A stretch of DNA of 64,000 nucleotides from Halomonas sp. LBP4 (lineage in GTDB: Bacteria; Pseudomonadota; Gammaproteobacteria; Pseudomonadales; Halomonadaceae), in NCBI RefSeq assembly GCF_003202205.1, contig NZ_PDOG01000001.1, positions 696,358 through 760,357 on the forward strand, given 5' to 3'. Positions 27,196 to 37,996 of the stretch are shown here, piece after piece (position 1 is the first letter of the stretch; each line of letters opens with the position of its first letter). The notes beneath the pieces were generated by a model. It saw only the letters and a list, made by a program, of their open reading frames with translations, ran no database searches and was not told the origin of the DNA. Position numbers and translations under genes: made by a program.

Positions 27196-29880
27196 ATGAA
27201 GAAGACCGCCACTACCTTCCGCCCTTACGCCTCCTTGCGGCTCACAGCCTCGGCCGCCCTGCTGGCCTTGCTCGCCGGGTGCGTCGCCCCGGGACAGCCG
27301 AACGACAGCACCCGTGGCGTACCGGCCGGCTACACCGACTGGTTCGATGGCGGCCCCCAGGCCGACATCGAGGGAGATGACTGGAGCAGGATCGGCCGCA
27401 TCCAGGAACTAGTCGAGGTCGGGCAGTACGACGAGGCCATCGAACGCCTCGAACCGCTGGTGGCCCGCCACCTTCCCCCCGCCTACTACGAGATGGCCAA
27501 GCTGTATGACGCCGGCGAAGGGGTCGAGCGGGATCCCGCCGAGGCCGCCAGGCTCTACGGCAAGGCGATCGAGTTGCCCTCGCCGGTTCTCGGCAACGCC
27601 TCGCTCAACCTCGCCAAACTCTACCGGGAAGGGGACGGCGTCGAACGCCACGACGTGCTGGCCTACTACCTGCTGGACCAGGCCGTGAACGAGGGCGTGG
27701 AGCGCGCCGAGCCGATGCTGGCGGCACTGCTCGCCGAGGGCGGCGAGGGGGTCGGAGCCGACCCCGAGCGGGCCCGGGAGCTCTATGCCCGCGCCGCCGA
27801 GCGGGGAGACGCCCAGGCCTTGCAGGCCCTGGCCGAGGCCCATGGCCCCGGCGGCTGGCTGCCGGAAGAACCGGAACGCGCCATGGATTATGCCCAACGC
27901 TACGCCGCCATGCTCGAGGAAGAGGCGGCTGCCGGCGATACCAACGCCATGCGACAGCTCGCCGGGCTTCACGCGCCGGACGGACTGCTCGGCGACCAGC
28001 CGGAGCGGCGCCGACAGTGGCTGGTGCGCGCCGCCGAGGCCGGGGATGAGGACGCCCTGGGCCAGGCCGGCAGAGCCATGATGGAGAGCGACCCTCAGCG
28101 CGGCAGGGAGCTGCTCGAGGAGGCGGCCAACCGTGGTGATGTGGACGCCATGACGCAGCTGGGCCGGCTGCTGCTCGACCCGGAAGTGGGACCGACCCAG
28201 CGAGTCGAGGCCGAGCGCTGGCTGACCCATGCCATCGAGGCCGGCTCGGTGGATGCCATGGTGGTCCTCGGGGCGGCACTGATCGATGAAGCCGGCGAAC
28301 GGAGCAATCTCATGGGGCCGGACCGTCTGGATGGCGACACCGGCAACGACGCGACCGGTTCCCTTGCCGACACGGCGATGCGCCCCTCTCCCGACGTCAG
28401 GCGTGGCATCGAGCTGCTCGAACGGGGCGCCGAGCAGGATGACCCGCTGGCCCTGGCGTATCTCGGGGACATCTACCTCGGCGATGAGCTCGTACCGAGC
28501 CAGCCCTACCTGGCCATGGAGTACCTGGAACGTGGCCACGAACTGGGCCACCCCTGGGCCACCGAGCAGCTCGGTGCCGCCTATCTCGAGGGGCGGGGCG
28601 TGCCCGCCGACGGCCGTCGGGCCGAGGAACTGCTGAGGGAGGCCGCCGAACGAGGCCAGAGCGGCGCCCTGCGCCTGCTCGGCGAGGCCCATCTCGAGGG
28701 CGAGGTGGTGCCCTTCCACCCCAGCCGTGGCGAGGAGCTGCTCCAGGCGGCGGTGGAGGCCGGCGATGCCAGCGCCATGACCACGCTCGGCGAGGCCTAC
28801 CTCGCCGGGCCGCTCGAGGAGCACCCCGGCCGCGGGCTGGAGCTGCTCGAGCAAGCGGCCCACCAGGGCGACGCCTATGCCATGGTGGTGCTGGGGCGCG
28901 CCTACCGTGAAGGCCAGGGGCTGCCGCAGGACCTCGACGCCGCCTCCCGCTGGCTGACCCGGGCCCGGGATGCCGGGCATGCCTCCGCCGACGAGGCCCT
29001 GACCCGGCTCAACCGGGATCGCGGTGCCCAGGGGGATATCCGCGCCCTGGTCGAGGCCGCCGAGGACGGTCACCCCGGCGCCATGGCCGACCTGGGGCGC
29101 GCCTTTCTCCACGGCGAAGGGGTCGAGCAGAACCGCGAGTATGCCCGGGCCTGGCTCGAGCGCGCCGCCAACGCCGGCCATGCCGGCGCCAGGGCCGACT
29201 TCGGCGAGATGCTGCTCGACAGCGACCCCCAGCGCGGCATGCAGCTGCTGCGGGGCGCGGCCGATGCCGGCCACCAGGGCGCCCGCCTCGCCCTGGGACG
29301 CGCTTACCTCACCGGCGAACACGGCGAGGTCGACGCCGAACAGGGCCTCGCCTACCTGCGTCCCGCCGCCGAGGCGGGCAATCCCCACGCCGCTCAGCTG
29401 CTCGGCCAGGCCTATCTGGAGGGCAAGGGTGTCGAGGCCGACCCGGACCAGGCCGAGGAGTGGCTGACCCGGGCGGTGGAGAGCGGCGATCTCTCCTCCC
29501 GCGCCAACCTGGGTCGCGTGCTGCTGCGCGGCGAAGACGGCATGCCGCAGGATGTCGACCGGGGCCTGACCCTGCTGCAGGAAGCCGCCGAGGCGGGCCA
29601 TGCTGGCGCCCAGGCGACCCTGGGCCGCGAGTACCTGCGCGGCGAACTGCTCGAGCGCGATTCCCGTCGCGGGGCCGACTACCTGCTGCAGGCCGCCCAC
29701 CAGGGCCACGCCAGCGCCCGGCTGGCCCTGGCCGAGGCCTACCTGTCGGCCCACGGCCTGGAGAACGCCAACCGCGAGCAGGCGCTGCTGTGGCTCGACG
29801 AGGTCATGGAGGGCGACAGCGACATCGCCCTGGAGACCCTCCACGACCTGCTCTCGGACGATATCGCCGCGGCCGAGTGA
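27196..29880 (+). CDS. AlgK-like Sel1/TPR repeat lipoprotein, double length
   Basis: 894 residues starting MKKTATTFRPYASLRLTASA after GAGGAA. The lipoprotein signal ends in LAGC (Cys 29). Nearly the whole mature chain is Sel1-like repeats of about 36 residues (pattern A...LG.AYLEG.GV..D...A..WL..A...G), at least 20 by eye. AlgK (about 470 aa) is the outer-membrane-anchored TPR scaffold that localises the AlgE porin and holds AlgX and Alg44. Here no porin or AlgX gene is near, and the scaffold is twice as long. It is the last gene of the operon, followed by a strong hairpin. Confidence 0.85.
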   Translation: MKKTATTFRPYASLRLTASAALLALLAGCVAPGQPNDSTRGVPAGYTDWFDGGPQADIEGDDWSRIGRIQELVEVGQYDEAIERLEPLVARHLPPAYYEMAKLYDAGEGVERDPAEAARLYGKAIELPSPVLGNASLNLAKLYREGDGVERHDVLAYYLLDQAVNEGVERAEPMLAALLAEGGEGVGADPERARELYARAAERGDAQALQALAEAHGPGGWLPEEPERAMDYAQRYAAMLEEEAAAGDTNAMRQLAGLHAPDGLLGDQPERRRQWLVRAAEAGDEDALGQAGRAMMESDPQRGRELLEEAANRGDVDAMTQLGRLLLDPEVGPTQRVEAERWLTHAIEAGSVDAMVVLGAALIDEAGERSNLMGPDRLDGDTGNDATGSLADTAMRPSPDVRRGIELLERGAEQDDPLALAYLGDIYLGDELVPSQPYLAMEYLERGHELGHPWATEQLGAAYLEGRGVPADGRRAEELLREAAERGQSGALRLLGEAHLEGEVVPFHPSRGEELLQAAVEAGDASAMTTLGEAYLAGPLEEHPGRGLELLEQAAHQGDAYAMVVLGRAYREGQGLPQDLDAASRWLTRARDAGHASADEALTRLNRDRGAQGDIRALVEAAEDGHPGAMADLGRAFLHGEGVEQNREYARAWLERAANAGHAGARADFGEMLLDSDPQRGMQLLRGAADAGHQGARLALGRAYLTGEHGEVDAEQGLAYLRPAAEAGNPHAAQLLGQAYLEGKGVEADPDQAEEWLTRAVESGDLSSRANLGRVLLRGEDGMPQDVDRGLTLLQEAAEAGHAGAQATLGREYLRGELLERDSRRGADYLLQAAHQGHASARLALAEAYLSAHGLENANREQALLWLDEVMEGDSDIALETLHDLLSDDIAAAE

Positions 29881-29912
29881 CCCTGCCTCGCGGCACACGC
29901 CCACCGCAAACG

Positions 29913-29943
29913 CGCAAGGCCGGCACTGGATGCCGGCCTTGCG
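29913..29943. terminator. Hairpin ending the exopolysaccharide operon (convergent with purA)
   Basis: Thirteen-bp perfect stem CGCAAGGCCGGCA / TGCCGGCCTTGCG with a 5-nt loop, 33 bp after the last gene and 42 bp before the purA stop. No strong T-run on either side. Confidence 0.55.
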
Positions 29944-29985
29944 CTGAAGGGTGATCACGTCACGGGGCCAGGCCCCGGGGCGCGT

Positions 29986-31389
<1,404 letters not shown>

Positions 31390-32565
31390 CTACAGGGAGC
31401 GCGGCTCCCAGCGGCCGTCGATCCGCTCCAGCCGCCGGTTGCAGCGGTGCTCCCCGGGGCCGGTGCGCTGGCCGGGCAGCGCCTGGACGACCCGTTCGCC
31501 CCGCTCGCGCAGGGCGGCGATGGCCTCCCGCAGCCCCTCGCCCTCGGCCGGGGCCCAGACGCCGTCATGGGCCGGCTCGCCGAGCGCCAGGGTGGCCAGC
31601 AGCTTGAGGTCCATGGAGCAGCCGGTGGCCGGCCGGGCGCGACCGAAGGCGCGGCCGGTATCGTCATAACGGCCGCCCTTGGCCAGGGCCTGGCCGTAGC
31701 CGGGCACGTAGGCGGCGAACATCATGCCGGTGTGGTACTGGTAGCCGCGCAGCTCGGCCAGGTCGAAGTAGGGCTCGACCTCGGGATGCTGGGCCTGGAC
31801 CCCCTGGTGCAGGGCGCGCAGCTGGTCCAGCGCCGCCCCCACCGCCGCCGGCGCCTCGGCGAAGGCCTCGCGGGCCTCGTCGAGCACCTCGGGGCCGCCA
31901 TGCAGGCGCCCCAGGGCCATGAACATCCCGGCCAGGGCCGGGTCGCGGACGGACTCGGCGACCCGGGCCGCCAGCTCGCCCGGCGACTTGAGCTCCAGCG
32001 CCTCGAACAGCGCCCGCTCCTGTTCGGTCGCCAGTTCGGCGGCCTGTACCAGGCTACGGTAGATGCCGATGTGGCCGAGCGCCAGGTGGATCTCGTCGGC
32101 ACCGGCGGCGACCAGGCTGGCCAGCGCCAGGTGCAGGATCTCCACGTCGGCCTCGAGACCGGCATGGCCGAACAGCTCGACTCCGACCTGCACCGGACTG
32201 CGCCCCCCCTGGTGCTGGTCGGCCTTGGCCCGCAGCACGTTGGTGCAGTAGCACAGGCGCACCGGCCCCTGGCGCTGCATGGAGTGGGCATCCATGCGTG
32301 CCACCTGGGGGGTGACGTCGGCGCTGACCCCCATCATGCGGCCGGTCAGCTGGTCGGTGAGCTTGAAGGTCTGCAGGTCCAGGTCGGTACCGGTACCGGT
32401 CAGCAGCGAGTCGAGGAACTCCACCGGTGGCGGCATCACCTGGTCGTAGCCCCAGCGATGATAGAGATCGAGCAGCGCCCTGCGCAGCTCCTCCATGCGG
32501 CTCGCCTGGGGTGGCAGTACCTCGTCCATGCCGTCGGGCAGCAGCCAGCGGTCAGCGATGGTCAT
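31390..32565 (-). CDS. hisZ: ATP phosphoribosyltransferase regulatory subunit
   Basis: Catalytically inactive histidyl-tRNA-synthetase homologue that regulates the short form of HisG in histidine synthesis. The 391 residues start MTIADRWLLPDGMDEVLPPQ; this ATG has GGACGAAAAG upstream and matches family starts. Class II synthetase features remain (VSADVTPQVARMDA, then GGRYDDTGRAFGRARPATG) but the tRNA-binding domain is missing, as in all HisZ. Its presence implies a short HisG encoded elsewhere. An intrinsic terminator upstream shows it is transcribed apart from hflC, perhaps with purA. Confidence 0.93.
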   Translation of the reverse strand: MTIADRWLLPDGMDEVLPPQASRMEELRRALLDLYHRWGYDQVMPPPVEFLDSLLTGTGTDLDLQTFKLTDQLTGRMMGVSADVTPQVARMDAHSMQRQGPVRLCYCTNVLRAKADQHQGGRSPVQVGVELFGHAGLEADVEILHLALASLVAAGADEIHLALGHIGIYRSLVQAAELATEQERALFEALELKSPGELAARVAESVRDPALAGMFMALGRLHGGPEVLDEAREAFAEAPAAVGAALDQLRALHQGVQAQHPEVEPYFDLAELRGYQYHTGMMFAAYVPGYGQALAKGGRYDDTGRAFGRARPATGCSMDLKLLATLALGEPAHDGVWAPAEGEGLREAIAALRERGERVVQALPGQRTGPGEHRCNRRLERIDGRWEPRSL

Positions 32566-32655
32566 GTCTTTTCGTCCTGCAACACGATGAATGGCCAGGG
32601 AAACATGCTCCGGCGAGCGGCCACGTGCGGTGCTCGCGCGGAGGGGGACGGGGCC

Positions 32656-32681
32656 ACAAAAAAACCGGGCCACGCCCGGTT
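32656..32681 (-). terminator. Rho-independent terminator after hflC
   Basis: Eight-bp stem AACCGGGC / GCCCGGTT with a 3-nt loop; on the minus strand it is followed by a run of T. It lies between hflC and hisZ and ends the hfq-hflX-hflK-hflC transcript. Confidence 0.88.
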
Positions 32682-32725
32682 GGAGGAGTCTACCACGTTT
32701 GCGCCCCGGTTGAACCCTGCCGGGC

Positions 32726-32757
32726 GGACTGCCGCCATCGTGTGATGGCGGCGGTCC
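32726..32757 (-). other. Stable hairpin in the hflC 3' region
   Basis: Fourteen-bp stem (one G.U pair, 4-nt loop) 40 bp after the hflC stop and before the terminator, with no T-run. Probably a transcript-stabilising structure. Confidence 0.4.
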
Positions 32758-32796
32758 GAGCACCGGGCGCGGGCCTAACCGGCCTCTCCCGGCGCC

Positions 32797-33708
32797 CTAC
32801 TCCTCCGGCGGCAACAGCGCATCAGCCTTGAGCCCCCGGTTCGTCGGGCTCTTGAGGTAGCGGAAGAAGTCGCTGGAGGGGTCCAGCACCAGCATGTTGC
32901 CGTCTCCCGAGAAGCTGTTGCGATAGGCGTTCAGGCTGCGCCAGAAGGCGAAGAACTCCTCATCCTGGGAGTAGGCCTCGGAGAAGATCGCCGCGGCCTC
33001 GGCGTCCCCCTCACCGCGCAGGGTCTCGGAACGCTCCGTGGCCTGGGCCAGCAGCACCTGGCGCCGACGGTCGGCGTTGGCGCGGATGCGCTCGGCCTCC
33101 TCCTGGCCCTGGGCGCGCCACTCGCGGGCCTCCCGCTCACGCTCGGAGCGCATGCGATCATAGACCGCCGAGGAGACGTCCTCGGGCAGGTCGATACGCT
33201 TGACCCGGATGTCGACGATCGCCACGCCCAGTTCCTCGCGCATCAGGGCGTCGAGGTCGTTGGCCGGGCCGGTCATCAGGTCGTCCCGACGCTCGGCGAT
33301 GATCTGCTGCAGGTCGAGGCGACCGAACTCGTTACGCAGGCTCTCGTCGACCCGCGGCTGGATCAGGCGCGTGGCCATCATCTCGTCGCCGGCGGTGGCC
33401 TCGTAGTAGCGGGTCGGGTTGACCACCTGCCACTTGACGTAGGAGTCGACGATCACCGCCTTCTGCTCCAGGGTCAGGTAGCGGCTGGGGTCGGTATCCA
33501 GAGTCAGCACCCGGGTGTCGAACTTGCGCACCGTCTGGGTGACCGGCACCTTGAAGTGCAGCCCCGGCTGGATGTTCTCCTCGACGACCTCACCGAAGCG
33601 CAGCTTCACCGCACGCTCGGTCTCGTCGACCACGTAGAGGCTGTTGCTGGCCAGCCAGGCGGCGGCCGCCAGGCCGCCGACGATGATCAGGGAACGATTG
33701 TTGATCAT
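32797..33708 (-). CDS. hflC: FtsH protease modulator HflC
   Basis: SPFH/prohibitin-domain membrane protein which, with HflK, forms the cage around FtsH and limits its proteolysis. The 303 residues start MINNRSLIIVGGLAAAAWLA; a single N-terminal membrane anchor is followed by the SPFH domain (VDETERAVKLRFGEV) and a long helical region (ERIRANADRRRQVLLAQATERSE). The ATG follows the TAA of hflK without any gap, indicating translational coupling. Confidence 0.96.
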   Translation of the reverse strand: MINNRSLIIVGGLAAAAWLASNSLYVVDETERAVKLRFGEVVEENIQPGLHFKVPVTQTVRKFDTRVLTLDTDPSRYLTLEQKAVIVDSYVKWQVVNPTRYYEATAGDEMMATRLIQPRVDESLRNEFGRLDLQQIIAERRDDLMTGPANDLDALMREELGVAIVDIRVKRIDLPEDVSSAVYDRMRSEREREAREWRAQGQEEAERIRANADRRRQVLLAQATERSETLRGEGDAEAAAIFSEAYSQDEEFFAFWRSLNAYRNSFSGDGNMLVLDPSSDFFRYLKSPTNRGLKADALLPPEE

Positions 33709-34935
33709 TTAGCGGCCCTCCCTGCGGATTCCACTGCTGTTGGTGCTCCCGGTCGATGATTGGCTGCCGCGCAGGCGCTCGAGCACTCTCGGATCGAGCT
33801 CGCCCTCCTCGCCGCGGCGCTCGGCATCGGCAGTCCGCTCGCCGCCGCCGTTGCCCATCTGGTCCAGCGGCAGGTACATCAGGGGGCTGTCGTCGGCCAC
33901 GTCGACCAATACCTTCGGCGTGCTGCCGAAGATCTCGGCGATGGCGTCCAGGTAGAGACGCTCGCGCATGATGGCCGGCGAGTTCTGGTACTGGGCGAGC
34001 AGCGCCGTGAAACGGTTGGCCTGGCCGCGGGCCTCGGCCACCACCGACTCACGATAGCCCTGCCCCTGCTCGACCAGGCGCTGGGCCTGACCCTGGGCCT
34101 CGGGGATGATGGCGTTGGCGTAGGCCATGCCCTGGTTGATGGTCCGCTGGCGGTCCTCGCGGGCCCGGATCACGTCGTCGAAGGCATCGATCACCTGGGC
34201 GGGCGCCGAGGTGGACTCGATGTTGATGGTCTGCAACAGGATACCGGTGCCGTAGCTGTCCTGGTAGGACTGCAGGCGGCTGGCCACGGAACTGCCGAGG
34301 ATCTCGCGCCCCGAGGTCAGGATATCGATCATGTCGGTGCCGCCGACCACGTGGCGCAGCGCGGAGTCCAGGGCGTTCTCGATGGAGAGCTGCGGGTTGC
34401 GCACGTTGAGCACGAAGTCACGGGGGTTGTTGACCTGGTACTGGGCCGAGATCTCGACCTCGACGATGTTCTCGTCGCGGGTCAGCATCGACTGGGTCTG
34501 GGTCAGCGAGCGCACCCGGGTCACGTTGACCATGCGCACGTCGTCGATCAGCGGCGGGTTCCAGTGCAGCCCGGGGTTGACCACTTCCTGAAACTTGCCG
34601 AAACGCAGCACTACGCCGCGCTCGGACTGGTCGACCAGATAGAAGCCGGTGGCCGCCCAGATCGCCAGAGCCACGATGATCAGCAGGCCCGGCAGGGTGA
34701 AGGCGTTGCGCGGCTTGCCTCCGCCCCCCTTGCCACCACTGCCGCCGCGCCTGCTGCCACGCCCCCCGAGCATGCTGTTGAGCTTGTCCTGAAACTTCTT
34801 CAGGGCCTCGTCGAGATCGGGGGGGCCCTGATTGCCACCGCGATTACCGCCCCCACCATTGCTGCCGCCACCGCGTCGGCCACCACCACTCCAGGGGTCG
34901 TGCTGGTTGCCACCACCAGGCTCATTCCAGGCCAT
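33709..34935 (-). CDS. hflK: FtsH protease modulator HflK
   Basis: Partner of HflC in the membrane HflKC complex. The 408 residues start MAWNEPGGGNQHDPWSGGG. A Gly/Asn-rich cytosolic N-terminus (to about residue 75) precedes a membrane helix (FTLPGLLIIVALAIWAATGFY), then the SPFH domain (VDQSERGVVLRFGKF) and a helical C-terminal part. The start is chosen at the family-typical MAWNEPGG. It follows hflX by 160 bp. Confidence 0.96.
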   Translation of the reverse strand: MAWNEPGGGNQHDPWSGGGRRGGGSNGGGGNRGGNQGPPDLDEALKKFQDKLNSMLGGRGSRRGGSGGKGGGGKPRNAFTLPGLLIIVALAIWAATGFYLVDQSERGVVLRFGKFQEVVNPGLHWNPPLIDDVRMVNVTRVRSLTQTQSMLTRDENIVEVEISAQYQVNNPRDFVLNVRNPQLSIENALDSALRHVVGGTDMIDILTSGREILGSSVASRLQSYQDSYGTGILLQTINIESTSAPAQVIDAFDDVIRAREDRQRTINQGMAYANAIIPEAQGQAQRLVEQGQGYRESVVAEARGQANRFTALLAQYQNSPAIMRERLYLDAIAEIFGSTPKVLVDVADDSPLMYLPLDQMGNGGGERTADAERRGEEGELDPRVLERLRGSQSSTGSTNSSGIRREGR

Positions 34936-35095
34936 ACGTCCTCTCCCACTATGCGTTGCTTCCCGCCACCAGAGCGGCTCCGTGGCGGGCATCGGTTGCG
35001 ATCCTGTGTGCGCCGTTCGAGCGACGCCTGTCGACCTTGTCGTTATCGTGCGGGTCCCCGTCATGGCCGTGACAGGGGCACGGTTCGTCGTTGGT

Positions 35096-36412
35096 TCAAC
35101 CCTCCCAGACGGGCCGCTCCTGCAACTCCCTTGGCAGGTAATCGTCGGGGCGCTCGCCGAGGCGCGCCATCAACTGCAGGAAGTCGCGCCGCGGCAGCCG
35201 CACTTCGAGCAGGATATGCCCCCGATCGTCGAAGGCCTCCTCGCGCACCGCCCCCAGCTCGTGCAGGCCGGCACGCAACCGGCCCTGCTCGGGCGTCAGG
35301 GTCAGCTGCACGTCGATCACATCCTCGGCCAGGCACTCGGAAAGCGCCTGGCCCAGCAGCTCCAGGCCACGCCCCTCGCGGGCCGAGAGCCAGACCACCT
35401 CGGGGCACCCCTCGCCGTCGCGTTCGATGCGCGGGGCACTGTCGAGCAGGTCGATCTTGTTCATCACCTTGAGCATCGGCACGTCCAGGGCGCCGATCTC
35501 GTCGAGCACCGTCTCGACCTGGGTCACGTTGAGGTCACGATCGGGATCGGCGGCATCGATCACGTGCACCAGCAGGGACGCCTCGGCGGCCTCCTGCAGG
35601 GTGGCACGGAACGCCTCGACCAGCTTGTGTGGCAGATGCCGGATGAAACCCACGGTATCGGCCAGCACCACCGGCCCCACGTCCACGACCTCGAGACGAC
35701 GCAGGGTCGGATCGAGGGTAGCGAAGAGCTGGTCGGCCGCATAGACCTCCGCCTCGGTGAGGGCGTTGAACAGCGTTGACTTGCCGGCGTTGGTGTAGCC
35801 GACCAGCGAGACGCTGGGAATCTCGGCCCGGGACCGCGCACGGCGATTCTGGCTGCGCTGGCTGCGCACCCTGTCGAGCCGCTTGTGGATCGACTTGATG
35901 CGCGCACGCAGCAGGCGACGGTCGGTCTCGAGCTGGGTCTCCCCCGGACCGCGCAGGCCGATACCGCCCTTCTGGCGCTCCAGGTGGGTCCAGCCCCGCA
36001 CCAGGCGCGTCGACATGTACTCGAGCTGGGCCAGCTCCACCTGCAGCTTGCCCTCATGGGTCCGGGCCCGCTGGGCGAAGATGTCGAGGATCAGCCCGGT
36101 ACGGTCGAGCACGCGACACTTGAGCTCACGCTCGAGGTTGCGCTCCTGGGAGGGGCTCAGGGCATGGTTGAAGATCACCAGCTCGGCGTCGTGGACGACC
36201 ATCGCCTCGCGCAGCTCCTCCACCTTGCCCGATCCCACGAAGGTTCGCGAATCGGGCCGGTGTCGGCTGCCGGTGAGTAGCGTGGCCGGCTCCGCGCCGG
36301 CGGAGCGCACCAGCTCGAGGAACTCGCCAGGGTCCTCGCGCTCCTGTTCGTCCTGGAAATCCACATGGACGAGTACCGCCGTTTCACCGGCGTCGGGACG
36401 TTCAAAAAACAA
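35096..36412 (-). CDS. hflX: Ribosome-associated GTPase HflX
   Basis: GTPase that splits stalled or stressed 70S ribosomes. The 438 residues start MFFERPDAGETAVLVHVDF from a TTG codon; GAGG, which overlaps the hfq stop (TGAGG), is the ribosome-binding site, so translation is probably coupled to hfq. The HflX N-domain (GSGKVEELRE, FNHALSPSQERNLE) is followed by the G domain: GYTNAGKST (G1), ADTVGFIRHLPH (G3) and NKIDLL (G4). Length agrees with the family (426 in E. coli). Confidence 0.96.
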   Translation of the reverse strand: MFFERPDAGETAVLVHVDFQDEQEREDPGEFLELVRSAGAEPATLLTGSRHRPDSRTFVGSGKVEELREAMVVHDAELVIFNHALSPSQERNLERELKCRVLDRTGLILDIFAQRARTHEGKLQVELAQLEYMSTRLVRGWTHLERQKGGIGLRGPGETQLETDRRLLRARIKSIHKRLDRVRSQRSQNRRARSRAEIPSVSLVGYTNAGKSTLFNALTEAEVYAADQLFATLDPTLRRLEVVDVGPVVLADTVGFIRHLPHKLVEAFRATLQEAAEASLLVHVIDAADPDRDLNVTQVETVLDEIGALDVPMLKVMNKIDLLDSAPRIERDGEGCPEVVWLSAREGRGLELLGQALSECLAEDVIDVQLTLTPEQGRLRAGLHELGAVREEAFDDRGHILLEVRLPRRDFLQLMARLGERPDDYLPRELQERPVWEG

Positions 36413-36420
36413 TCAATACC

Positions 36421-36672
36421 TCACGCATTGTTTTCCGGCTGCGCGGCAGGGTCCTGGACCGGCAGGCGCACATTGCGCGACGGCACCACGGTGGAGATGG
36501 CGTGCTTGTAGACCATCTGACTGACGGTGTTGCGCAGCAGGATGACGAACTGGTCGAAGGATTCGATCTGTCCCTGAAGCTTGATGCCGTTGACCAGGAA
36601 AATCGATACCGGAATGCGCTCCTTGCGGAGGATGTTCAGGTACGGGTCTTGAAGGGACTGCCCTTTGGACAT
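36421..36672 (-). CDS. hfq: RNA chaperone Hfq
   Basis: Hexameric Sm-like protein that anneals small RNAs to their targets. The 83 residues start [20 protein letters not shown] after GGGAGAGC. Sm1 ([25 protein letters not shown]) and Sm2 ([12 protein letters not shown]) are intact, with the YKHA(I)S distal/proximal-site residues. The C-terminal tail is short (about 15 residues), as in Pseudomonas rather than E. coli. Confidence 0.98.
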   Translation of the reverse strand: MSKGQSLQDPYLNILRKERIPVSIFLVNGIKLQGQIESFDQFVILLRNTVSQMVYKHAISTVVPSRNVRLPVQDPAAQPENNA

Positions 36673-36796
36673 GTTGCTCTCCCTGAATTGTCTCTGGGGG
36701 TTGATGTTATGCTCGGTCACGCCGCAAGCCAGTCGGCGCCTTGACTGTTACCCGAAGGGGCCTGGTCACCCGGCCACTCGAAAGGATTATCTTACG

Positions 36797-37735
36797 CTAA
36801 CTGCCGAATTCGCGCACGAGTTTCAGCACTTCGCCCCTGGGGTCGGGGCCCAGGCTGTCCACCCAGTGCAGCCCGGCCCAGCCGCGCATCCAGGTCAACT
36901 GGCGCTTGGCCAGCTGGCGGGTGGCGACGATGCCGCGGTGGCGCAGCGCCTCCCGATCGTATTCGCCATCGAGAAATGACCAGGTCTGACGATAGCCCAC
37001 GCTCTTCATCGACGGCAGCTCGGCGTGCAGGTCGCCACGGGCCCGCAGCGCCGCCACCTCCTCGATCAGGCCGCCCTCGAGCATCGCCTCGAAGCGGGTT
37101 GCGATGCGCGCGTGCAGCTCCCGACGGTCGAAGGGTGTCAGCCCTATCGACAGCACACGCCAGGGGAAGGTTTCCGGGCGCTGGGCCTGCCACAGCTCGG
37201 AGAGGGTCCGCCCACTCAGGCGGTAGACCTCCAGCGCGCGCATCAGCCGCTGCGGGTCGTTGGGATGGATGCGCGCCGCGGAGGCCGGATCGACCCGGGC
37301 GAGTTCCGCGTGCAGCGCGGCGAGTCCGCCCCGCTCGACGTCACGCTCCAGCTCGGCGCGCACCGCCGGGTCCGACGAGGGCAGGTTGGCCACCCCGAAG
37401 AGCAGTTGCCGGAGGTACATCATGGTGCCCCCCACCAGCAGCGGCACCCCGCCGGCTGCGCTGATCCGTCGCATCTCGCGCAGGGCGTCCTCGCGGAAGT
37501 CGGCCGCCGAATAGGGATCGGCCGGGTCGCGGATATCGATCAGCCGGTGTGGCGCCCGCGCGAGCTCGGAGGCACTGGGCTTGGCGCTGCCAATGTCCAT
37601 GCCACGATAGACCATGGCCGAGTCGACGCTGATCAGCTCCAGGCCGAGGCGCTCGTGGAGTTCGATGGCCAGGTCGGTCTTCCCGGCGGCGGTGGGCCCC
37701 ATCAGCAGGATGGCGGGGGGGCGGGAATCGCTCAC
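36797..37735 (-). CDS. miaA: tRNA dimethylallyltransferase
   Basis: Adds the dimethylallyl group to N6 of A37 in tRNAs that read UNN codons. The 312 residues start at GTG ([20 protein letters not shown]); AGGAG five bases before this codon decides against a GTG ten codons upstream. The P-loop [27 protein letters not shown], the DIRDP loop and the [10 protein letters not shown] motif are all present. It is part of the amiB-mutL-miaA-hfq series, but a REP-like element separates it from mutL. Confidence 0.96.
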   Translation of the reverse strand: MSDSRPPAILLMGPTAAGKTDLAIELHERLGLELISVDSAMVYRGMDIGSAKPSASELARAPHRLIDIRDPADPYSAADFREDALREMRRISAAGGVPLLVGGTMMYLRQLLFGVANLPSSDPAVRAELERDVERGGLAALHAELARVDPASAARIHPNDPQRLMRALEVYRLSGRTLSELWQAQRPETFPWRVLSIGLTPFDRRELHARIATRFEAMLEGGLIEEVAALRARGDLHAELPSMKSVGYRQTWSFLDGEYDREALRHRGIVATRQLAKRQLTWMRGWAGLHWVDSLGPDPRGEVLKLVREFGS

Positions 37736-37812
37736 GTGATCTCCTGATACTGGTACGTTTGCCACCTGCGCAGTAGGCCTGCGATTGGCGGCAACTCTCC
37801 AGCGCTGACGCT

Positions 37813-37905
37813 CCCTTTGGGGTCAGACCCCGGCGGTGTCGAATCCGCTCGCAACCTGCACGAAGATGGGCCTGCTGGCCCGGCCGGGGTCTGACCCCAA
37901 AGGGG
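37813..37905. repeat. REP-like inverted pair with GGGGTCAGACCCC core
   Basis: Two units in opposite orientation: 37813-37834 (CCCTTTGGGGTCAGACCCCG and two more bases) and 37883-37905 (its reverse complement plus one base), 48 bp apart, so the pair can fold into a large hairpin. The same units, with at least 17 bp of shared outer flank (GGCCATGCCGCCGACAT), occur between parE and parC. It lies in the mutL-miaA gap. Confidence 0.85.
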
Positions 37906-37996
37906 CCATGCCGCCGACATATGCCAAGAAAAGGTCGTCAACACCGGCAACTCGAGGCCAGGCTCGGTATGAAGCCGCCCACGCTTTGCCGTTCGC

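Noticed and set aside
31390-32565. Histidyl-tRNA synthetase
   Set aside because: The anticodon-binding domain and parts of the histidine-binding motifs are missing, and length and location fit HisZ.
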